From contig JAGTWP010000040.1 of the NCBI GenBank assembly GCA_018260755.1, positions 1-12,351 of the forward strand: DNA of 12,351 nucleotides. Reading direction: 5' to 3'. Positions 7,494-12,351 of this stretch are shown here, piece by piece (within the stretch, counting starts at the first letter, position 1; the number at the start of each line of letters is the position of its first letter). The stretch comes from Candidatus Altarchaeum sp. GTDB taxonomy: Archaea; Altiarchaeota; Altiarchaeia; Altiarchaeales; Altiarchaeaceae. A program made the translations under genes and the position numbers. Under the pieces are notes generated by a model. That model was not told the DNA's origin and made no database searches. It saw only the letters and a program-made list of their open reading frames with translations.

Positions 7494-7758
7494 ATATAAT
7501 ATTACATGACTATCGGCTCTTGACAAGTTGTAAGAAAACTAAAAAATTCATCTCCAATTTTTAAAAAATTTGTGTTTTTTACCTTCAACTTTTACGTTCT
7601 CTTACAGCCCGTTGAATTGCAAGAATTCCCTAAAGTTTAAAGGTTTTATATGAAACTCAAAACACCTTCCTGCAAGACTTTCTTTTGATTTTTTCCTTAT
7701 AAACTAAACAGCGATTCTGAACCGGATATGATTATCTTAAACCGTAACTTTGCTGATT
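7494..7758. other. Gene-free rearranged stretch
   Basis: Nothing on either strand reads as an intact gene. The part next to 7759 is the 3'-flank of the minus-strand transposase remnant, so the end of that element should lie somewhere here. An imperfect inverted repeat at 7528-7607 (listed separately) is the only structure I can point to. Confidence 0.5.
7528..7607. repeat. Imperfect inverted repeat, about 80 bp
   Basis: TTGTAAGAAAAC at 7528-7539 pairs with GTTCTCTTACAG at 7596-7607 (10 of 12 bases), enclosing about 56 AT-rich bases. The pattern with CCC immediately outside the right arm is like IS or MITE ends, but the arms are short and no target duplication is clear. Confidence 0.35.
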
Positions 7759-7946
7759 TTAAGTAATTGGTACTCCTACACTCTCAATAACTTTCTTTAT
7801 TTTTTTAGGTATTTCTGATGTTATCCATTTATCTCCTATTTTGAGTTTATGTACTCGCGAAAAATGCATAAGAATGTCCTTTGGAGAATTATTCTTCAAC
7901 ATTTTTTTATTAACCAACAAGTTGTAAATCCCATAGTAAAATATAA
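7759..7946 (-). pseudogene. Transposase, C-terminal remnant
   Basis: On the minus strand, 62 residues run from the edge of the inverted-repeat element at 7947 down to the TAA at 7759-7761. They include FYYGIYNLL, NSPKDILMHFSRVHKLKIGD and TSEIPKKIKKVIE, the look of the C-terminus of DDE (IS4-like superfamily) transposases common in archaea; the exact IS family is not assigned. Upstream coding is lost: beyond 7947 the frame meets a TAG inside the terminal repeat. So a transposase gene was cut, and the 101-bp element either inserted at the break or marks a deletion end. Confidence 0.6.
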
Positions 7947-8047
7947 GTAACTATTCAGAGGGTACAAAAATTTACCTGTGAAAATTTCAAAAAATTTAAA
8001 AAAGTCAAAAAATTTACCTTTAATTTTTTGGGTGGCTGAATAGTTAC
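7947..8047. mobile_element. 101-bp MITE-like element with 12-bp terminal inverted repeats
   Basis: It starts GTAACTATTCAG (7947-7958) and ends CTGAATAGTTAC (8036-8047), a perfect 12-bp inverted repeat. Inside is an AT-rich stretch with a direct repeat AAAAATTTACCT at 7966-7977 and 8008-8019, and no coding capacity. The outer GTAA resembles IS66-type ends (recalled, not searched). The 8-bp flanks (AAATATAA and ATATATTT) do not match, so no target duplication is visible. It could be a non-autonomous element or an IS with its centre deleted. Its last 17 bases recur at 168-184. Confidence 0.7.
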
Positions 8048-8098
8048 ATATATTTATATATAATCCTAATAATTTATATTAAAACTGCGTAAGTCCTA
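8048..8098 (+). repeat. 51-bp repeat, copy 2 (probable IS end)
   Basis: Matches 14-64 at 50 of 51 bases. Its last 13 bases (8086-8098, TGCGTAAGTCCTA) are the exact reverse complement of 12314-12326. It starts directly at the right edge of the 101-bp element and ends 11 bases before the next gene, so it now forms that gene's upstream region. Confidence 0.82.
8053..8060 (+). promoter_or_regulatory. Archaeal-type TATA box inside the IS end
   Basis: TTTATATA lies 49 bases before the start codon at 8110. With the usual archaeal spacing, transcription would begin near 8080-8086, giving a leader of about 25-30 bases. An identical box is in the first repeat at 19-26. The call depends on the host being archaeal. 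Confidence 0.35.
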
Positions 8099-8109
8099 AG
8101 AATAACAAA

Positions 8110-9135
8110 ATGAACATAGATAAACCCTTTGCTAGCATAATTGTGCTGAATTACAATGGGAAAAAATGGCTAAAAGAATGTTTTGAATCGTTGGAAAAAT
8201 TGAATTATCCGAGGGATAAGTATGAAGTAATTATGGTAGATAATGCTTCATTTGACGATTCAGTAGTATATATAAAAAAAACTTTTTCGCATGTTAAACT
8301 TTTAGAATTAAACAAGAATTATGGGTTTGCTGAAGGGAATAATAAAGGAACAAAATATGCAAAAGGAGAATATATTATTTTTTTAAATAATGATACTAAA
8401 GTGGATAAAGATTGGTTAATTGAACTTGTAAACTCTGTGACAAGCGACAAAACTATAAAAATATGCGAAAGTTTAGAAAAACCATACAATTACAATAGAG
8501 TAAAATCTCCGTTTTACAAGAGATATTTGACCATTATTGGTAGTGGGATGAAAGGAGAGCAAAATGAATATATCGATGGTTGGTCTATTGAAGGATATGC
8601 AAATGGTTCGTCTTTGATGATTGAAAAAAAATTATTTGATTATATTGGCGGATTTGATGATAGTTATTTTATGTATCATGAAGAAGTTGATCTCTGCTGG
8701 AGAGCATGGATAATGGGATTTAAAACAGTACTTGTTCCAACATCAATTTACTTCCATAAAGGTTGTGATGACTATCATTCCATAAGAACGAGGGAAATTT
8801 TTTGTATGCACAACACGAAAAATCGCATGATTAATATATTAAAAAACTTTGAGTTACATAATGTCATCTACGCCCTCATTATTTCATTTTTTTACAATTC
8901 ATTTCAAATAGTCAAGTATTTATTATTAAGGCAACCAAATAGTGTTGTAGATATAATTAAAGCACATTTGTTTGTAATCAGAAATTTACCTGAAATACTC
9001 AGAAAGAGAAGAATAATACAACAAAATAGAAAAATATCGGATAAAGAACTTTATAATATGGAGTTAATATTGCCTTTCTCAAAAAGCGTTAAAAAAGAAA
9101 TAAAATTATCAAAAAAGGAATATCATGGGACTTAA
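8110..9135 (+). CDS. GT2 glycosyltransferase, rhamnosyltransferase-like
   Basis: 341 residues. A family-2 transferase using a nucleotide sugar at the cytoplasmic membrane face. SIIVLNYNG at the start, VDNAS (D44), NNDTKVD with metal-binding D95, then GGFDDSYFMYHEEVDLCWRAW with E191-E192 and D194 in the place of the conserved base; this EDxDLCWR-like motif is typical of WcaA/rhamnosyltransferase-type enzymes. One hydrophobic segment near 258-280 probably anchors it. The start ATG has no SD and follows an IS end by 11 bases, so its original promoter or upstream gene has been replaced. Its last 11 bases overlap the start of a broken reading frame at 9125. The acceptor and sugar are not determinable. 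Confidence 0.88.
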   Translation: MNIDKPFASIIVLNYNGKKWLKECFESLEKLNYPRDKYEVIMVDNASFDDSVVYIKKTFSHVKLLELNKNYGFAEGNNKGTKYAKGEYIIFLNNDTKVDKDWLIELVNSVTSDKTIKICESLEKPYNYNRVKSPFYKRYLTIIGSGMKGEQNEYIDGWSIEGYANGSSLMIEKKLFDYIGGFDDSYFMYHEEVDLCWRAWIMGFKTVLVPTSIYFHKGCDDYHSIRTREIFCMHNTKNRMINILKNFELHNVIYALIISFFYNSFQIVKYLLLRQPNSVVDIIKAHLFVIRNLPEILRKRRIIQQNRKISDKELYNMELILPFSKSVKKEIKLSKKEYHGT

Positions 9136-9190
9136 TTTAAATAAATTTAAGGAAAGAGCATTAACAATAGATTCAATAACAAAAAAATGA
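9125..9190 (+). pseudogene. 21-codon N-terminal remnant of a second membrane-protein gene
   Basis: From the ATG at 9125 to the TGA at 9188 the frame encodes MGLNLNKFKERALTIDSI plus three residues. This lines up without gaps with the start of the membrane protein at 10178 (MSFDMNKFKEKVFTLDSI). I count 44 identical bases of 54, including AATAAATTTAAGGAAA at 9140-9155 and 10193-10208. Immediately after the shared stretch the frame dissolves into AAAAAA and the methyltransferase begins. It overlaps the GT2 gene by 11 bases, as a coupled gene would. It is thus a leftover of a paralogue (or an older copy) removed when the methyltransferase came in. Confidence 0.75.
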
Positions 9191-9909
9191 ACCAATTAAA
9201 TAAATGCGATATATGTGGAAGTGAAAATTTAGAATTCGTTGAGGTTGTTCATGACTACAACAGAGGATTTAAAGGAAATTTCAATTTGTACAAATGCAAA
9301 AACTGTGAATTAATGTTTTTAAATCCTCAACTAAGTGTTGAAGAAGGTCTGAAGTATTACACTTCTGATTATTATCAAAGGATTGATGAAGGTACAGGCA
9401 TACAAAAGATTATAAAAAATTTTACATTTTCCCTGCAAAAATTTTATGCCAAAAATCCAAATATTTTCAGGATTCTTTTCCCGTTTTCTCAATATGTCAG
9501 AGGAATAGAAATTATTTCAAACGGAAGATATTTGGATGTTGGTTGTGGTAATGGAACATTTCTTTACACAATGAAAAGAATAAATCCTTCCGGAGAATAT
9601 TACGGTGTTGAACCGGGAAATTTTGATGAAGAAGACATTAAAGCACACGGACTGAATGTAATCAGGGGAACTTTAGAAGATGCTCATTATCCGGATGATT
9701 ATCTTGATGTAATAACTTTAAATCATGTTTTTGAACATGTTCCAAATCCATCGGAAACAATGAAGGAATTAAAAAGAATTCTGAAGCCGGGAGGAATTTT
9801 AATAATTGCCGTTCCAAATCGTAATTCATTTGCCTATAAAATTTTCGGTAAATTTTTTTATCAGTTAGATGCTCCGAGACATTTATTTTATTACTCTGAT
9901 AAAAATTAA
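9187..9909 (+). CDS. Class I SAM methyltransferase with zinc-ribbon N-terminus (frameshifted; N-terminal part)
   Basis: 240 residues. C7xxC10 and C37xxC40 form a small zinc ribbon. The Rossmann methyltransferase core follows, with the SAM-binding LDVGCGNG at 116-123, YGVEPG, ITLNHVFEHVPNP and LKPGGILIIAVPN. Such ribbon-methyltransferases are frequent in glycan clusters and methylate sugars or modify sugar nucleotides; the substrate is unknown. The DAPRHLFYY segment near the end normally leads into 80-100 more residues; here a TAA at 9907 cuts it off, and the rest is found in another frame from 9906. The start overlaps the remnant at 9125-9190 by 4 bases and has no SD. Confidence 0.82.
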   Translation: MNQLNKCDICGSENLEFVEVVHDYNRGFKGNFNLYKCKNCELMFLNPQLSVEEGLKYYTSDYYQRIDEGTGIQKIIKNFTFSLQKFYAKNPNIFRILFPFSQYVRGIEIISNGRYLDVGCGNGTFLYTMKRINPSGEYYGVEPGNFDEEDIKAHGLNVIRGTLEDAHYPDDYLDVITLNHVFEHVPNPSETMKELKRILKPGGILIIAVPNRNSFAYKIFGKFFYQLDAPRHLFYYSDKN

Positions 9910-10169
9910 AAATATATATTTCAAAATTTAATTTTAAACATAAAGTGAAAATGAGATACGGTGCATTTGGGGATCAGATAACTTTTATTGTTTCAGGATT
10001 ACATTGTATAAGTTCAAAAATAGGAAGAAATATTTGGATAGGACTTCATGAAAAGATAGCAAAAGGAAATATATTCATCATTATGATTTATGGATTTTTG
10101 TATCTTGCATTAACTCCTTTAACTTTATTATTAAATCTTTTAAAATTTGGAGACAGTGTTGAAATTTGA
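9906..10169 (+). pseudogene. C-terminal part of the same methyltransferase, shifted frame
   Basis: 87 residues from the TTA at 9906 to the TGA at 10167, with no start codon of its own before the GTG at 9945. KFNFKHKVKMRYGAFGDQI continues the methyltransferase fold (the usual helix plus strand after the DAPRH motif), and a hydrophobic helix near the end (IIMIYGFLYLALTPLTLLL) would tether the enzyme to the membrane. One extra A in the run at 9901-9905 would join it to the first part, giving a protein of about 328 residues. Either a true frameshift or a homopolymer sequencing error. Confidence 0.72.
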
Positions 10170-10177
10170 ATGAGAAA

Positions 10178-10684
10178 ATGAGTTTTGATATGAATAAATT
10201 TAAGGAAAAAGTATTTACATTAGATTCAATAGGATTATTGTATATTTTAGTAGTTGGAAGTTTATGTTATATTTTACCAATTCCTGAAATGGTTAAAGCA
10301 TTTTTAGCGTTACCTGGTCTTTTGATAATGCCATATTTGCTTGGAAAAACTACCTCAATTCTTATAGAAAAATTTTTAAGAATAGATTTAGGTTTAGATA
10401 CGGTTTCTAGTTTTATTATGTATTGGTGTATTGGAACCATATTAATGGTCATAATTGCTTATTTCTTGAATTACCTTTGGTTATTCTATGCACAAAGTTA
10501 TACACTTTTAATACTATTTTTGATGTCTCCTGCGGTTTTTTACAAAAAAAAAACAAGAACATCTAAAAATGTTTATAAAAATATATGGAGGACATACTGC
10601 AATACTTTTTTCATTATTAATTGGTATTGTCGGCTTTTTGTTTCTCACTTATTTTTCACCATATCCTTATCAATTCGGATGTGA
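10178..10684 (+). CDS. Multi-pass membrane protein, N-terminal part before a frameshift
   Basis: 168 codons as read, but only the first 125 or so are genuine. Hydrophobic segments lie at about residues 18-36, 40-58, 72-95 and 98-118. After the A10 run at 10544-10553 the frame turns into a non-membrane sequence and stops at 10684, while the next frame continues as a membrane protein. I prefer the ATG at 10178 over the TTG at 10166, because residue 1 then aligns with the remnant at 9125 (shared NKFKE and DSI). No close family recognised. It starts 8 bases after the methyltransferase stop. Confidence 0.7.
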   Translation: MSFDMNKFKEKVFTLDSIGLLYILVVGSLCYILPIPEMVKAFLALPGLLIMPYLLGKTTSILIEKFLRIDLGLDTVSSFIMYWCIGTILMVIIAYFLNYLWLFYAQSYTLLILFLMSPAVFYKKKTRTSKNVYKNIWRTYCNTFFIINWYCRLFVSHLFFTISLSIRM

Positions 10685-12351
10685 TTATTATTTTCACAGT
10701 TATGCATCAATGCAGATAATTGAAAGAAACATTATTATTGAAAACGTAAGTTATTTAATGTCTTTTTCTATTCTGGTCGCAAATAATATTCTAATATTTA
10801 ATTTGTATAACGAACCACTTATGTTTTTCTGGGCCATTCAGTTCATTTTTTATTTAGTGTACGCCTTTGGATTGTACTTATTTTCTTATCAAATGTCCAA
10901 AAATAAAATATTATCTTTAATTTCAGTTATTGCAGGAATTTTTGTTATGCATCATCTATATGCACCAATATATTTTTATGATCCTGCCCCTAAAGCTATG
11001 ATTCTTATGTTGTTTCTTTATTTGTTGTTTTTTGTTCATAATTTAATAATTCAAAACCAAAAAAATAACGTATTTGAAATTAAGAAATCAGTCAAACATA
11101 TTTTGTTTATTGCTGTTGTATTCACATCTTTGTTTTTAATATTAAGAAAATACAGTCTGGAATCATCAGACGCAATTGGAATATTAGTTATTTTTGTTAT
11201 TCTTGTTTTATTAATTATAAAATACCTTTTTAAAAATATAATGGAGAGAAAACTTTTGTTGTTATTATCTTCTTTAATGTGTACTATGTTGTTTTTTCAC
11301 ATAGAGATGGGTTTTGCGGGATGTGTTTTTCTCTTATTTTACTTTTCATATTCAATTTTCATAGAAAAATATCCATTTGTAACAAAATATTTGCTATATG
11401 TTTGTGTTTTATTCACAATTTTATTTTTTATTTTGCAGGAAATAGGTGTATTAAATTTTTCATTTATTTTACATTTTACACCCCGCTCAATGTCTTCAAG
11501 CATGTTATTATACATTGGTTTTCAGAATATGAAAAATTTACTCTTAACATTATACTCTCCAATTGTTATCGGATTATTTATACTTGGATGCATTTATTCG
11601 ATTTTTTACAATAAAAAGCAACATTTTCCACTTTTATTTTTAGTTTCTGTCATTTTTGTATGCCTCTTTGCACCTGTTGAGGCAATGTTCAGGTTAGTGG
11701 TTTTTTTGCATCCAATTATGGTATATTTTGTCGCTTATGGTTTAATCACTACGGGACGAATTATTTTTACAAGTCAAATGCATCAAATATATAGTAAGTA
11801 TTCTATTACCTCTTTTATAGTTATCATTTTACTGCTGTCCGTAGTTGGAAACTCCCTAAATGAAATAAACCAAGTTGTCTCAAAAAACGGGGTGCTTTCA
11901 TGTTCACTTTCGTATACGTATGATGCATCTTACGCATTAAAACACAACACACCAAATAATACTTTGATTTTGTTTTACAACCCATCATATATACATCAAG
12001 AAATATGTGATCGTGCAAATAGACCACATACTTTAGCAATGAACAAAATTTATTATCCGGAATGTGTTAATGAGATATTTACTGCACAGAATTCTATCGA
12101 ATCGTATAAAAAAATACATTATCTGTTAACAACTAATGACTCCTTGTCATGTGCATATTATTTGAGAGTAAGTTCCTTTAAAAAATATCAACTTAGATCG
12201 GAAAGATACGAAAACGAAATAAAAAAAATAAGGAATTCGCCAGTAGCAATTCTTATAACAAAGGTGGATTTATACGCTCTGTCCTCGGAGGTAGTAAATA
12301 AATTTTATGATAATAGGACTTACGCAAGACAGACACGAACCCTTGGGTTTT
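10569..12351 (+). CDS. Large multi-pass membrane protein, continuation (possible GT-C-type glycosyltransferase), open at window end
   Basis: The frame is open from 10524 to the last base without a stop; the first ATG is at 10569, but the natural reading joins it to the part starting at 10178 across the A10 run. Together they exceed 700 residues. There are many hydrophobic helices up to about 11860, then a soluble domain of about 150 residues (from SLNEINQVV onward). The first outside loop carries FGCDYYFHSYAS: an Asp followed by aromatic residues and His after the first helices, as in GT-C transferases, where this Asp is catalytic. That suggests a lipid-linked-sugar transferase, but flippase or polymerase roles remain possible. 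From 12314 the frame runs into an IS end, so the true C-terminus has probably been replaced after VNKFYDN. Confidence 0.68.
   Translation, partial: MFIKIYGGHTAILFSLLIGIVGFLFLTYFSPYPYQFGCDYYFHSYASMQIIERNIIIENVSYLMSFSILVANNILIFNLYNEPLMFFWAIQFIFYLVYAFGLYLFSYQMSKNKILSLISVIAGIFVMHHLYAPIYFYDPAPKAMILMLFLYLLFFVHNLIIQNQKNNVFEIKKSVKHILFIAVVFTSLFLILRKYSLESSDAIGILVIFVILVLLIIKYLFKNIMERKLLLLLSSLMCTMLFFHIEMGFAGCVFLLFYFSYSIFIEKYPFVTKYLLYVCVLFTILFFILQEIGVLNFSFILHFTPRSMSSSMLLYIGFQNMKNLLLTLYSPIVIGLFILGCIYSIFYNKKQHFPLLFLVSVIFVCLFAPVEAMFRLVVFLHPIMVYFVAYGLITTGRIIFTSQMHQIYSKYSITSFIVIILLLSVVGNSLNEINQVVSKNGVLSCSLSYTYDASYALKHNTPNNTLILFYNPSYIHQEICDRANRPHTLAMNKIYYPECVNEIFTAQNSIESYKKIHYLLTTNDSLSCAYYLRVSSFKKYQLRSERYENEIKKIRNSPVAILITKVDLYALSSEVVNKFYDNRTYARQTRTLGF
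12314..12351 (+). mobile_element. Left end of an insertion sequence (partial)
   Basis: TAGGACTTACGCA at 12314-12326 is the exact inverse of 8086-8098. The following 25 bases (AGACAGACACGAACCC and so on) do not resemble the 51-bp repeat, as expected if this is the opposite end of an IS. It interrupts the open frame of the membrane protein. Family not assigned; the rest lies outside the window. Confidence 0.6.

Noticed and set aside
7939-8055. 8-bp target duplication around the 101-bp element
   Set aside because: The flanks AAATATAA and ATATATTT are both AT-rich but do not match as direct repeats.
10166-10177. TTG start for the membrane protein
   Set aside because: The ATG at 10178 aligns residue for residue with the remnant at 9125 and avoids overlapping the methyltransferase stop.
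11279-11614. 111-codon + frame
   Set aside because: It overlaps the long membrane-protein frame, which is open throughout and has the better hydrophobic pattern; the shorter frame is a shadow.
11824-12039. 71-codon minus-strand frame
   Set aside because: It is antisense to the soluble domain of the large membrane protein, with no motif and no start context.
1-12351. CRISPR array, tRNA or rRNA
   Set aside because: No regularly spaced repeat series and no tRNA- or rRNA-like stretch was seen; the few repeats present behave like IS ends.

Overview
The window is an AT-rich surface-glycan (polysaccharide or glycoprotein) gene cluster cut up by insertion-sequence debris. It holds sugar-nucleotide enzymes, three family-2 glycosyltransferases, a cobalamin-type radical SAM enzyme, a methyltransferase and a large multi-pass membrane protein, all on the + strand. 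Almost no start codon has a Shine-Dalgarno sequence in front of it. ATA and AGA codons are common, and a methanogen-style TATA box (TTTATATA) sits in a repeated element. The transposase remnant and the dolichol-phosphate-mannose-synthase-like transferase also look archaeal. I lean towards an archaeon (about 60 %); an AT-rich bacterium without SD signals is not excluded.

Layout. Bases 1-200 are IS debris: one copy of a 51-bp repeat and one terminal repeat. Bases 201-2093 hold an NAD-dependent nucleotide-sugar dehydratase/epimerase, a sugar-phosphate nucleotidyltransferase and the first 43 or so codons of a DegT/DnrJ/EryC1 aminotransferase; together they look like the start of a deoxy-amino-sugar pathway that is now broken. 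Bases 2234-7398 hold a polyprenyl-phosphate-type GT2 with four membrane helices, a cytosolic peptidase C25 (gingipain/caspase-fold) protein, a 100-residue lysine-rich protein, a membrane GT2 and an HpnJ-like radical SAM protein, closely spaced. They end in an N-terminal stub of what is probably another glycosyltransferase (7395-7493).

Bases 7494-8109 contain no intact gene. They hold a minus-strand transposase C-terminus, a 101-bp element with 12-bp terminal inverted repeats abutting it, and a second copy of the 51-bp repeat. Bases 8110-12313 hold a rhamnosyltransferase-like GT2, a 21-codon remnant, a methyltransferase with a zinc-ribbon N-terminus, and a membrane protein of over 700 residues. 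The last two are each split by a one-base frameshift at an A-rich run. A 13-bp IS end, inverted relative to the 51-bp repeat, begins at 12314 and runs out of the window.

Inferred working of the locus: the first genes supply an activated sugar, the glycosyltransferases assemble and transfer sugars on the cytoplasmic face, the radical SAM enzyme and methyltransferase modify the product, and the big membrane protein may be a GT-C-type transferase or act in export. The most interesting points are the C25 peptidase plus lysine-rich partner inside a glycan operon, the HpnJ-like enzyme outside a hopanoid context, the near-identical IS ends bracketing an 8-kb gene block, and a duplicated N-terminus that records a cassette exchange.
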